Below are positions 1 to 8,487 of a stretch of 25,708 bases of DNA, piece after piece. The translations under genes and the position numbers were made by a program. The DNA comes from DASZZV01 sp035544835 (GTDB lineage: Bacteria > Acidobacteriota > Thermoanaerobaculia > Gp7-AA8). The notes under the pieces were generated by a model. It did no database searches. It was given only the letters and a program-made list of their open reading frames with translations, and had not been told where the DNA came from. The stretch lies in contig DASZZV010000104.1 of the NCBI GenBank assembly GCA_035544835.1, positions 1-25,708 on the forward strand, in the 5' to 3' direction. Numbering within the stretch: position 1 is the stretch's first letter; each line of letters begins with the position of its first letter.

Positions 1-1049
1 TCCTGCCCGCGCTGAGAGCGAAATTCAGTCTTCAAAGTGAAATGTCCTGTGAGGTCGTAGCGCAGTCCCCCCGCCCAGGCGTTCTCGTCGCGCGCATCGC
101 GCAGATAAGCCTCACCTGGCGCTAGACTGAGCCGGTCGATGAGCACGTAGGGCCGCAAGCGCGCGAGCCGGCCGCCAAGCCGCTGCGAAGCGAGAACGTA
201 ATACCCGGTACTGCGATAACGCTTCCGGGAATGGACGGCGGTGTGAAGCATCTGAGCCCACTCTGTTCGGACTTCCGTTCCCCGATTGACGTAGCTCGTG
301 GAGAATGTGACATCACGCTCGTGCAGCGGCTCGGCCGTCGGAATGCGTTGGGCATAGCCGGCAACCGCGAGCTCAAGGCCGTGCCATCGAGCCGGCTCGA
401 TCGACAGCGAGAGGAGTCCCGCCGTCGATCGATCGCGTCCGAAGATCGGTATCGAATCGCGGACGGTGCCAGATCCATTACCAAGAGCGAGACCGTATCG
501 AAACCCCAGGGGACCCTTGGAGCGTCCGCTCAACCATAGTCCGACGAAGCGGAGGGGCCATGCGCCGTCGTCCTGGGGCGGGCGGGCGATGGCCGGCACG
601 TCGATCGGCGTCTGCAACAGACGACTGCGATGCTCGCGCTCGTTCCATCGGACGATGCCGGTGTGAGTCTCGCCCACCTCGATGCGCAACAGGTCCGTCG
701 GCTCGTAGGCGACGAACAGCCGTTCCAGATCCAGTTCGAGCAGCGGCCTTCTCCCGGTCTCAGTCGTCGATGGCCGCAGATCGCGCAACGCGACCACTTC
801 AGCCAGAGCCGACCAGCGATCCGAAAACTGGGCCGTCGGATAGAGGTCAATCTCGACGAGGTCCAGACCCTCCCGACGATTGTCGGACGAGGTGTGCAGC
901 TCGAGACCCGCGAAGCCGCCGATACGAAACGATGGGTATTTCGGCGACTCCGTTGCCGGGACACTCTGAGCCATCAGTCCAGACACTGCGAACAGCCCCA
1001 CGAGAGACAGGACTCCCCACTTCGAAACTCGATCGATCTCGCGGTTCAT
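1..1049 (-). CDS. Porin-like outer-membrane beta-barrel protein, 5' part only
   Basis: Reading down from ATG at 1049, the frame stays open to the window edge, giving about 349 residues with no stop, so the 3' end is missing. The first 28 residues are a signal peptide (MNREIDRVSK, a hydrophobic run, then SGLMAQS). After that come alternating hydrophobic and polar strands rich in aromatic and arginine residues. Examples are FRIGGFAGLELHTSSDN near residue 41, PTAQFSDRWSALAEVVALRD near 75 and a stretch containing LRPYVLIDRLSL near 310. This pattern is typical of porin-like barrels in the outer membrane. I cannot name a specific family or substrate. No strong ribosome-binding site is visible. It diverges from the secreted-protein gene starting at 1187, with about 137 bases between them. 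The reading is certain as an open frame; the barrel assignment is an inference from composition. Confidence 0.75.
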   Translation of the reverse strand, partial: MNREIDRVSKWGVLSLVGLFAVSGLMAQSVPATESPKYPSFRIGGFAGLELHTSSDNRREGLDLVEIDLYPTAQFSDRWSALAEVVALRDLRPSTTETGRRPLLELDLERLFVAYEPTDLLRIEVGETHTGIVRWNEREHRSRLLQTPIDVPAIARPPQDDGAWPLRFVGLWLSGRSKGPLGFRYGLALGNGSGTVRDSIPIFGRDRSTAGLLSLSIEPARWHGLELAVAGYAQRIPTAEPLHERDVTFSTSYVNRGTEVRTEWAQMLHTAVHSRKRYRSTGYYVLASQRLGGRLARLRPYVLIDRLSLAPGEAYLRDARDENAWAGGLRYDLTGHFTLKTEFRSQRGQ

Positions 1050-1172
1050 TTGCTCATTCGCATAGCGAAGTAAGAGTAACTGCACGGTAAATGTCGCGCG
1101 CAAAATCCCACACTTCGTTCACCGCCGGGTTAGTTCGCCAATCCTACCCTTTGCGAATCTCTGTTACGCAAG

Positions 1173-1180
1173 AAGGAGGA
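1173..1180 (+). promoter_or_regulatory. Strong Shine-Dalgarno that fixes the start at 1187
   Basis: AAGGAGGA lies seven bases upstream of ATG 1187. An in-frame ATG exists 32 codons upstream (1091), but this near-perfect site and the signal peptide that begins at 1187 decide the start. Confidence 0.8.
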
Positions 1181-1186
1181 TTCATC

Positions 1187-1921
1187 ATGCCCAGATCATC
1201 GAAAGCCCGCCGTGCTCTGTACTCGCTCTTCAGCATCTTAATGGTCGCAGGGGCGGCCGGGAAACTCCTGGCAGCTGGGAAAGAGTCGAAGCAGTGGACC
1301 GAGAGATTCAATGTCGCGTCCTGCAACTGGTCCTCGACCGGAAAGAATGACTACTTCATTCTCGAACCGGGCTATCAACAGACGTTCGAGGGACACGAGG
1401 GGAAGACGGCTCTGCGGCTCGTGATCACGGTGCTAACGGATACAGAGAAGATCGCCGGCGTCGAAACCCGTGTCGTCGAAGAGCGCGAGTCGCACGGCGG
1501 AGTGCTTGTCGAGATCTCCCGAAACTACTTCGCCGTTTGCCAGCGAACCAACGACGTCTTCTACTTTGGCGAGGACGTGGACATGTACAAGAACGGCAAG
1601 CTTTCCGACCACGAGGGAAGCTGGAGGGCCGGCCAGGCAGGCGCGAAAGCCGGACTCTTCATGCCTGCCACCGCACTTCTCGGCGCCCGGTTCTATCAGG
1701 AAATCGCCAAAGGCGTAGCGCTCGATCGCACTGAGATCGCCAGCGATAGCGAGACGCTGAAAACGCCGGCCGGTGACTTTCACGACTGCGTGAAGACCGA
1801 GGAGACTACTCCGCTCGAACCGGGCATCAAGGAATACAAGATCTACGCGCCCGGGGTGGGGCTGGTTCAGGACGGAGAGCTTTTTCTCACAAAGTACGGA
1901 TTGAATTCCAACGGAAAATAG
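1187..1921 (+). CDS. Secreted protein of unknown function, paired with a TonB-dependent receptor
   Basis: The product is 244 residues. Residues 1-30 are a signal peptide (basic MPRSSKARR, then a hydrophobic run ending near LLAA), so the mature protein is periplasmic or exported. The mature part has recurring blocks that I recognise from an uncharacterised family in soil bacteria: YFILEPGYQQTFEG, then KIAGVETRVVEERE, then NDVFYFGEDVDMYKNGK, GSWRAGQAGAKAGLFMP, FHDCVKTEETTPLEPG, and a closing YKIYAPGVGLVQDGE. No catalytic motif is evident. Two or three cysteines are present and there is no lipobox. The stop codon ends at 1921, immediately before the receptor gene, so the two are almost certainly one transcript and may be translationally coupled. 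A role as a soluble partner of that receptor is inference from position only. Confidence 0.8.
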   Translation: MPRSSKARRALYSLFSILMVAGAAGKLLAAGKESKQWTERFNVASCNWSSTGKNDYFILEPGYQQTFEGHEGKTALRLVITVLTDTEKIAGVETRVVEERESHGGVLVEISRNYFAVCQRTNDVFYFGEDVDMYKNGKLSDHEGSWRAGQAGAKAGLFMPATALLGARFYQEIAKGVALDRTEIASDSETLKTPAGDFHDCVKTEETTPLEPGIKEYKIYAPGVGLVQDGELFLTKYGLNSNGK

Positions 1922-1929
1922 TGAGGCCC

Positions 1930-4701
1930 ATGATGAGAATCAGGCAAGCATCCGGTCTACCCATCGTACGATCGCGCAATCGGCACCAAGGTTTAGCCAT
2001 CGCGTTGAGAACAGCGCCAATCCTGCTGGCCTTTCTGCTGGGCGTCTGGACGAGCGGCCCCGCTCTGGCGCAGAGCAGAACCACGGGGGTCCTGACCGGC
2101 AACGTCGTCGACCAGGGTGGCGCCGTGATCTCCGGCGCCACGGTGCAGATCGGGAGTTCGGCACTAGTCGGAAAAACGCGGACGACGACCACCGACGAGC
2201 AAGGAAGATTTCGTTTCTCCGATCTGCCGCCGGGCGAGTACGACGTCACGGCCACGTCGGACGCTCATTGGCGAGCGGAGGTCGAGGATGTTCCAGTCTT
2301 GGTCGGTGTCACGGCCAGCGTTCCCCTCCTCATGCGGAACCTGAGTACCAAGGAGACCATCGTAGTCAGCGCTGCGCCGCCAGCCATCGATACCAGCTCC
2401 TCTTCGGTGCCGACAATTCTCACGCATGACGTCCTCCGGAACATACCGAATGATCGTGAGACCTCACACATCCTCGATCTGGCGCCAGGGATCAATCTTG
2501 AATCGGCGTACGGCGGAGGAGAGGAATCGGGAAACGCCTACCAGATCGATGGAGTCGACGTGTCGGACCCGCAGGGCGGGGCTCCGTTTGCTCTTTTCAA
2601 TTACAGCCTACTCGATGAGGTGCAGCTGACCGGCCTTGGCGCTCCGGCCGAATATGGGCAGTTCACGGGAGTCGTATTCAACAGCGTCACGAAATCGGGC
2701 GGAAACGCTTCCACCGGATCGGCAGACGCTTTTTACGGAGGTCAGCTGCTTACCGGGCCATCAAACCTGGAAGATCTCCACACCTCCATCGACATCGATC
2801 TTCAATCCTCGCTTCAGGTGGGTGGCCCGATCCGGAGGGACAAACTCTGGTACTTTTTCTCGACCCAGTATCTGAAGCTCAACTCCAGCGAGGGCGGCTC
2901 GACGCAGAGAGAGCTCGACCCGCGGCTTTTCCTGAAGTTCACCTCGCGAGCGCGCGAGAACGGCTCTCTGCAGGGCTGGCTGGAGTGGGAGCACGGGAAG
3001 GTCACCGGGAGCAACGCTAATGAGTTCACGCCGCGGGCGGCGACGACGAACGAAAACAATCCCGCGCTGGTCGGCAATCTCTCCTTCAACTCACTGCTGT
3101 CGCCGAATTCCTTGCTTGATGTCGCATGGAGCGGCTACTCCGGACACCACGACTCGAATCCGGTCAACGGCCTGACCCTTCCCGGTCACGTCGATGCCCA
3201 GACCGGCTTCTTCTCAGTCAACGCGCCGCAGTTCGGTGTTGTGAACCGCAGCCGCAATCAGATCAACGCATCGCTGTCGCGCCATTCGAACCTCATCGCG
3301 GGATTTCACGACTTCAAGGTGGGAACCGAGATCGAGCGATCGCGCGTGCGCGACCGGTTTGGATCCCCGGGTGACGCTTTCTATTCGGACAACGAGGGGC
3401 CAGTGATCGACCCCAGCACCGGGAAGCCCGATCTTTACTCGCTGGTCTCCATCGGCGGAGGTTCTGACGCCCGCGGTAACAACGAGCGGGAATCGCTCTA
3501 TCTCCAGGACTCCTGGCGCATCACACCGAATTTCACCCTGAACCCCGGCGTGCGCCTGGATCGAGACCGTGGCAAGGTGGCGGGAGGCACGGTGTTCAGA
3601 ACCAACGGGCTGGCGCCGCGAATCGGATTCGCCTGGGACGTTCGAGGAGACGGCCGGAACCTCGTAAAGGCTCACTATGGCCGCTATTACGAGGCGCTCT
3701 ATTCGGCCTTCTACTACTACCTCAGCCCTGGAGCCTTCGCGCCTCTTATGACGCAGCGAATTTTCAACACCAGCGGCTTCAGGGAAACACTAACCACGAC
3801 GCATGGCCAGCAATACGCAATCGATCCCCACATCCGGCAACCGCGCCTCGACCAGTACATCATCGGCTTCGATCACCAGTTACCGCGTGGAATCGTGCTC
3901 AGCAGCACGCTGGTCTACCGGAAGAACGCAGATTTCATCGAGACGGTGAGCCGCGATGGAATTTTCACGCCGGTTCAGGGGGATGTCCCGGGAACGGGCC
4001 AGCAGGTCACGCTTTTCGACCAGTTGAATCCTGACACCGATGTGCTCATCTACACCAACCCTCGCGGGCTGTATCGCAAGTATCACGCGGCGATCCTCTC
4101 CGTGACCCGTCCGATGCGCAACAACTGGCAGATGGCCGGTTCTTATGTCTATTCACAGACTCGCGGGAATATAGATAATCTGGGCTTCGACGAGTTTGGA
4201 ATCGGAGCGAATACCCCGTTTTTCTCAGGACACTTCCTGGATACTCCTAACTCGCTCGTCAATGCCACCGGCCGTCTAACTCACGACCAGACTCACCAGG
4301 TCAAGCTGCAGGCCACGAGGATTTTTCAACGCCCGCATCTCTCTTTTTCAACCAATTACACCTATCACACCGGTGATACCTGGACGCCGATCTCCAACTG
4401 TCTGCTGGTAGCAGGCGCCAACGGTACGAAGCAGTGTTATGACTTTCATCAGGGGCCGGTGTCGTACTTTGCCGAGCCGCGGGGCAGTCGCCGGCTGAAA
4501 GCGCGGAACGAGGTCGACCTCCGCACGGAATGGCAGCACACGCTGCTGGGGCGGCTGCTGAGCGTCGACATCGACGTATTCAACCTCACCAATTCGACCC
4601 GCGCGACCGCGGTAGAAACCCTGGTCGGCGAAAACCTCGGTGAGCCGGCGAACGGCAACTTCGCGCGAAGGTTCCGGATCGGCTTTGGACTGGAGTGGTG
4701 A
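1930..4701 (+). CDS. Oar-like TonB-dependent receptor with carboxypeptidase-regulatory-like domain
   Basis: About 923 residues from ATG 1930; ATG 1933 and GTG 1921 are alternative starts, with GTGAGG at 1921-1926 as a possible ribosome-binding site best spaced for 1933. The signal peptide ends near GPALAQ (about residue 48). A CarboxypepD_reg-like beta-sandwich follows at about 52-137 (GVLTGNVVDQGGAVISGATVQI, with the usual GRFRFSDLPPGEYDV). Next is a TonB-box-like segment (ETIVVSA, about 142-148) and a plug domain with IPNDRETSHILDLAPGI and YQIDGVDVSDPQGG. The remaining 650 residues are the barrel, ending in an aromatic residue (FGLEW), as expected for outer-membrane insertion. Such receptors are abundant in Acidobacteriota and take up large or scarce substrates using TonB energy; the substrate here is unknown. 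It sits directly behind the secreted-protein gene. Confidence 0.9.
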   Translation: MMRIRQASGLPIVRSRNRHQGLAIALRTAPILLAFLLGVWTSGPALAQSRTTGVLTGNVVDQGGAVISGATVQIGSSALVGKTRTTTTDEQGRFRFSDLPPGEYDVTATSDAHWRAEVEDVPVLVGVTASVPLLMRNLSTKETIVVSAAPPAIDTSSSSVPTILTHDVLRNIPNDRETSHILDLAPGINLESAYGGGEESGNAYQIDGVDVSDPQGGAPFALFNYSLLDEVQLTGLGAPAEYGQFTGVVFNSVTKSGGNASTGSADAFYGGQLLTGPSNLEDLHTSIDIDLQSSLQVGGPIRRDKLWYFFSTQYLKLNSSEGGSTQRELDPRLFLKFTSRARENGSLQGWLEWEHGKVTGSNANEFTPRAATTNENNPALVGNLSFNSLLSPNSLLDVAWSGYSGHHDSNPVNGLTLPGHVDAQTGFFSVNAPQFGVVNRSRNQINASLSRHSNLIAGFHDFKVGTEIERSRVRDRFGSPGDAFYSDNEGPVIDPSTGKPDLYSLVSIGGGSDARGNNERESLYLQDSWRITPNFTLNPGVRLDRDRGKVAGGTVFRTNGLAPRIGFAWDVRGDGRNLVKAHYGRYYEALYSAFYYYLSPGAFAPLMTQRIFNTSGFRETLTTTHGQQYAIDPHIRQPRLDQYIIGFDHQLPRGIVLSSTLVYRKNADFIETVSRDGIFTPVQGDVPGTGQQVTLFDQLNPDTDVLIYTNPRGLYRKYHAAILSVTRPMRNNWQMAGSYVYSQTRGNIDNLGFDEFGIGANTPFFSGHFLDTPNSLVNATGRLTHDQTHQVKLQATRIFQRPHLSFSTNYTYHTGDTWTPISNCLLVAGANGTKQCYDFHQGPVSYFAEPRGSRRLKARNEVDLRTEWQHTLLGRLLSVDIDVFNLTNSTRATAVETLVGENLGEPANGNFARRFRIGFGLEW

Positions 4702-4731
4702 AGAAGACTCACGATGAGAACCGATTCACGG

Positions 4732-4760
4732 CCGGCGCTTTGGCAGGCAGCCAGCGCCGG
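4732..4760. terminator. Hairpin between convergent genes, possible bidirectional terminator
   Basis: An 8-bp perfect stem (ccggcgct with agcgccgg) has three further pairs inside after a TT bulge and a five-base loop. It lies between the receptor stop (4701) and the ABC transporter stop (4792), which face each other. There is no T tract after it on either strand, so intrinsic termination is uncertain. Confidence 0.4.
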
Positions 4761-4791
4761 AGTCCGGGATGAACACCAGCCCTATAACGCT

Positions 4792-6684
4792 TCAAGTCAG
4801 AGACTCCGACATCTCGTCCTCTTCGAGAAACTGCATGTCGTAAAGCTTCCGGTAGATCCCTTTGCGGTTGAGCAACTCCTCATGACAGCCCACGTCACTG
4901 ATCTCTCCACGATCGAGGACGATGATCCGGTCGGCACTCCTGATCGTGGAGAGCCGGTGGGCGATGACCAGGGTCGTCCGTCCCTTCATCAGATTCGCCA
5001 GTGCCTGTTGCACCAGTCGTTCGGATTCGGTGTCGAGCGCCGAGGTGGCCTCATCGAGAACCAGAATCGGCGGGTCCTTCAACAGAGCGCGAGCGATGGC
5101 CAGCCGCTGCCGCTGACCGCCCGAGAGCAGCACCCCGGACTCGCCGATTCGCGAGTCATAGCCGTTGCTCAGTTGACTAATGAACTCATGCGCGTTCGCC
5201 GCCTTCGCAGCGGAGATGACTTTTTCCTCCGGAATGTCGCTTCGGCCGTAGCTGATGTTGGCGCGAACGGTGTCGTTGAAGAGCACGACTTCCTGGGTCA
5301 CGTATCCCATGAGACTGCGCAGAGACGACAGCGTCAGGTCCCGGACATCGTGATGGTCGATGGTGATGGTTCCGCCGGTAACGTCGTAAAATCTGGGAAG
5401 AAGATTCACGAGCGTCGACTTACCGGCGCCGCTGCCGCCGACGACAGCGACAACTTCGCCCGGCGCGATCTGCAGGTCTATGTTTTTCAGAATCGGATTC
5501 GCTCCGTAAGAGAAGCTCACCCCTTCATAACGGATCCCCGACCCGATCGAGGTGAGACGAAGGGCATCGGGTTTCTCTTTGACGTCGTTCTCGACGTCGA
5601 GCATCTGAAAAACGCGATCAGCGGCTGAGAGAGCGGTGTTCATGGCCAGATTCACCTTGTTGAGCCGTTTGATCGGGTCGTACATCATCGTCAGCGCCAG
5701 CAGGAAGCTTATGAACTCACCCTGCGTGATTTTTCCGGCGTGGATGCGGACTCCGGCGTAGAGGAAAAGGAGCGCCATGCAGACGCCGGCCAGCAGTTCC
5801 ATCACCGGAGATGTCGTGGCCTGAATACGCTGTGCTTTGAGGTTCATGTTCAGGTGGCTTTGCGTCGCCTCATGAAACCGGGCGATCTCGAAGGGCTCCA
5901 TGGCGAAGGCCTTCACGATCCGAACGCCCTTGATGGTCTCCTCCAGGATCGTGCTGATATCAGCCATCCGCTCCTGCGATTTGTAGGTGGTCTTGCGGAG
6001 ACGGCGACCGAAGTTCACCACCGGAATGACGATGATCGGCGCCACGATGAAGGCGAAGACGGCCAGCTCCGTATTCGAAATGAACACGTACATCCCGAGG
6101 ACGACCAGGTTGATGCTTTCCTGAAAAAGATCGCCCATGCGTATGGAGACTGCGGCTTGAATCGCGTCGGCGTCGGAGATGATCCGACTCACCAGTTCCC
6201 CTGTCGTACGTTGGGCGAAGAAGCGATTGGACTGATGAATGATCGATTCGTAAAGCTCGTTCCTGAGATCGCGGACCGTCGACAGTCCCACCTTCTGAAA
6301 ACTGTATTCGGAAAAGAAGGCCGTGATGGCGCGGATCACGAAAATGACCAGGAGCATGTAAGGAATGTATTTCCATCGATCCTGACGATGCGATGTCCAC
6401 CAGTGCCGCGGCCCGCCGGTCATCCGATCGAGGGCGTTGACGAGGGCGCCCCGACGCCCCTCGGGAAGATCGCGGCGCAGTATCAGGTCGAGGGCGCGTG
6501 ACTTGTGGTCGACTGAGACTGGTTTTGGTCCCGTGTCCTTCGACAACACCTCGTCGAAGACAGGCTTCGAGAGCGCAAGCAGCGCACCGTAGGTCATCGA
6601 AACCACGACCATGGAGGAGAAGGCCAGAAAGGCCCACCCCCGATAGGGGTGGAGATAACGGTAGAGTCTGCGGAGGATATCCAT
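4792..6684 (-). CDS. MsbA-type ABC exporter, fused membrane and ATPase domains
   Basis: 630 residues in the half-transporter layout of the MsbA/lipid A exporter family. The membrane domain covers about 1-355 with six helices, including EETIKGVRIVKAF at 248-260, which is typical of the coupling region. The ATPase domain follows: Walker A GGSGAGKST at 416-424, Q-loop near YVTQEVVLF (461-469), signature LSGGQRQR from 520, Walker B ILVLDEAT at 540-547, and switch histidine H576 in IAHRLST. All catalytic residues are present, so it should be an active homodimeric flippase in the inner membrane. Unusual for the family, about 50 extra residues (roughly 48-106, charged, ending in a Trp-rich GGPRHWW segment) lie between helices 1 and 2 on the predicted periplasmic side. 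It is 116 to 117 bases downstream of the glycosyltransferase on the same strand, which suggests a lipid-linked glycan or lipid A as cargo. The substrate is not proven. Confidence 0.9.
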   Translation of the reverse strand: MDILRRLYRYLHPYRGWAFLAFSSMVVVSMTYGALLALSKPVFDEVLSKDTGPKPVSVDHKSRALDLILRRDLPEGRRGALVNALDRMTGGPRHWWTSHRQDRWKYIPYMLLVIFVIRAITAFFSEYSFQKVGLSTVRDLRNELYESIIHQSNRFFAQRTTGELVSRIISDADAIQAAVSIRMGDLFQESINLVVLGMYVFISNTELAVFAFIVAPIIVIPVVNFGRRLRKTTYKSQERMADISTILEETIKGVRIVKAFAMEPFEIARFHEATQSHLNMNLKAQRIQATTSPVMELLAGVCMALLFLYAGVRIHAGKITQGEFISFLLALTMMYDPIKRLNKVNLAMNTALSAADRVFQMLDVENDVKEKPDALRLTSIGSGIRYEGVSFSYGANPILKNIDLQIAPGEVVAVVGGSGAGKSTLVNLLPRFYDVTGGTITIDHHDVRDLTLSSLRSLMGYVTQEVVLFNDTVRANISYGRSDIPEEKVISAAKAANAHEFISQLSNGYDSRIGESGVLLSGGQRQRLAIARALLKDPPILVLDEATSALDTESERLVQQALANLMKGRTTLVIAHRLSTIRSADRIIVLDRGEISDVGCHEELLNRKGIYRKLYDMQFLEEDEMSESLT

Positions 6685-6800
6685 AGGTCAGGCAGTACCA
6701 CTACAAGTGTATCGACTTTCGCTTACCGCCCATTCGAAATGGACAGCCATTGAGATCAGAATCCATGCTGCAGCCGCGCCGAAGGCATCGGCGCTCGAGT

Positions 6801-8447
6801 TCAGAATGAATGGTTCGCCGGTATGGGCTTGACGGCACGTTTTCCAGGCAAAGTCGCCGCCATGAATGGGGAGAAGCCGCGCTCGAAGGCGCGAGCCCAC
6901 ATCGCGTCGACCACTGGTTCATCAGTCCTGAAAACGTGCCGGCCGGTTTCGAGATGTCTCGGCCCTACACAGCGGCGACCGTCGAGTACACCGGTCGCCA
7001 AACCGTGCGGGGTGATCATCGCGTATTCACCGGGGATCAGGATGGCGAAGGTACCGTCGCTCCCGACGGCCTGACCGGCGACGCGGAGTCGCCCTATATC
7101 GAGGAAATTCGCGCGGATGAAATCTCTCGTATCCTGCGGGAAGAACGCGTCTTGTGACCGGGTCACATAACAGCGGTCCCGGATCATGTCAGCGACGATG
7201 GTGTCCGGCAGCTTCCCTGCACGAAGGGCAGCCCGAGTGATGAATTCCAGAACATAGTAGTAGGGACGGCGACGGAAAACCGTCTCACCCTTGTAGTCCA
7301 TCAGCCACTCATCGGGTTTCGTGAGGTGAATGACCTCTCTCAGCGTCTCGATCTCCTCCCGGGGCTGGCCGCTCCACAAATGCCCCTCCAAAGCGATGCC
7401 CGCGCAGCCGGCTACGATGAGCATGGATCCGACGGCGATCATCCGTCTCGGCGCCGCTCCGAACGAGGCACCGAGAAGGGCGACCGCGAAAATCATGACA
7501 AGCGGCAATACAGCGAGCTGATCGCGGTCCGTGATAACCGGCCAGAGACAAACGAGCGTCAGTAAATAGAATCCGATGGCCGCGGCCAGAAAGAACCTCC
7601 GGACCTCCGACGCGGAACGCTGGCGGCGATGACGATGGAGGCTGAGGAAAACAGCGATGAGCAGGACCCCATAAAGCACACGAAGAATCATTTCGCCTGA
7701 CCGGGTCGACGACGAAAGATCATTGAAGCGGATCGTGCAGAAGTAGAGCTGACCGAGAGCCCCGTGCCAGAAGAAAAAGGCGACGACCATCAGTGGAGGA
7801 GCCAGCATCGATGCTACGAACAGGAGAATGCGGCGACCGAGCAGGCGAAGACCGGGAGGGCGTGTCGTCGCCACGAGCACGGCTGCGGTTGCGAGCGACA
7901 GGGAAATCAGGAGCAGGCCGGTCTTCAACGAAGTGATGAGTGCAAGACCGAAAACGAATCCGCCCATGGTTGCTCGCGCCGAGCCAACCGGTCCTTCGAG
8001 CAGAATGACCAGGGCGACCATCCAGAAGGCGAGCCAGAGGTTGTCAGTGCGGAATTCGACCGACCGCAGGAAAAATGTCGGATAAAAAGCGAGGAAGAGA
8101 ATTGCCCACCAGGCCACGGATGCCGACCAGATGCGCCGCGCCAGAATCCACGTGCAGACGATCACCGTACTAAACAGAATCAACATCGGCAGCCGCATCC
8201 AATACAGAACATCCTCGCGTTCTCCGACGAGGCGCAGGAGGGGGGACATCAACCAGCTGAAGAACGGGACATGATTGTCGAACTGATCGCGATAGGGAAG
8301 AAAGCCCGCTGTCCACGTCCAGACAACGTGAAGGTGTTGAGCTTCATCCGAGTCGAACCGATAGTTGAAAAAAGCGAGGACCCGCAAGAGCGAGAAAACA
8401 GATGCGAAGAACATCAGAAGGCGCCGCGAAGGAGAGCCGAGCTCCAT
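6801..8447 (-). CDS. GT-C family membrane glycosyltransferase (GT39/ArnT-like)
   Basis: 548 residues from ATG 8447. An in-frame TTG at 8501 would add 18 residues and overlap the upstream gene by 14 bases; neither start has a clear ribosome-binding site. The first helix (LLMFFASVFSLLRVLAFF) is followed by a short loop with acidic DSDE at about 32-35, then FLPYRDQFDNHVPFF near 49-63. This is the layout of GT-C enzymes of the PMT/ArnT type, where an acidic residue in the first outer loop is catalytic and a polyprenyl-phosphate sugar is the donor. About ten hydrophobic helices follow, up to roughly residue 375. The last 170 residues are soluble and probably periplasmic, with WLMDYKGETVFRRRPYYYVLEF. 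It is read in the same direction as the AsnB-like gene upstream and MsbA downstream. Acceptor and sugar are unknown. Confidence 0.8.
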   Translation of the reverse strand: MELGSPSRRLLMFFASVFSLLRVLAFFNYRFDSDEAQHLHVVWTWTAGFLPYRDQFDNHVPFFSWLMSPLLRLVGEREDVLYWMRLPMLILFSTVIVCTWILARRIWSASVAWWAILFLAFYPTFFLRSVEFRTDNLWLAFWMVALVILLEGPVGSARATMGGFVFGLALITSLKTGLLLISLSLATAAVLVATTRPPGLRLLGRRILLFVASMLAPPLMVVAFFFWHGALGQLYFCTIRFNDLSSSTRSGEMILRVLYGVLLIAVFLSLHRHRRQRSASEVRRFFLAAAIGFYLLTLVCLWPVITDRDQLAVLPLVMIFAVALLGASFGAAPRRMIAVGSMLIVAGCAGIALEGHLWSGQPREEIETLREVIHLTKPDEWLMDYKGETVFRRRPYYYVLEFITRAALRAGKLPDTIVADMIRDRCYVTRSQDAFFPQDTRDFIRANFLDIGRLRVAGQAVGSDGTFAILIPGEYAMITPHGLATGVLDGRRCVGPRHLETGRHVFRTDEPVVDAMWARAFERGFSPFMAATLPGKRAVKPIPANHSF

Positions 8448-8487
8448 CGCCGCATCGGCGTTTGTCAGACTCACGGCCGCTGGTGGC

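Noticed and set aside
560..1090. Plus-strand frames in the first kilobase
   Set aside because: They lie opposite the porin-like gene, which has a signal peptide and beta-strand pattern; the plus frames are Arg/Ser-rich shadows.
1091..1186. Upstream ATG 1091 as start of the secreted protein
   Set aside because: The extra 32 residues have no signal-peptide character, and a strong ribosome-binding site and a proper signal peptide are at 1187.
4714..5628. Plus-strand open frame of 304 codons opposite the ABC exporter
   Set aside because: It covers the ATPase domain of MsbA on the other strand, whose Walker and signature motifs are intact; no motif is seen in this frame.
5740..6501. Plus-strand open frame of 253 codons opposite the ABC membrane domain
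   Set aside because: Antisense of a well-supported gene, rich in Asp/His/Glu/Arg without a recognisable pattern.
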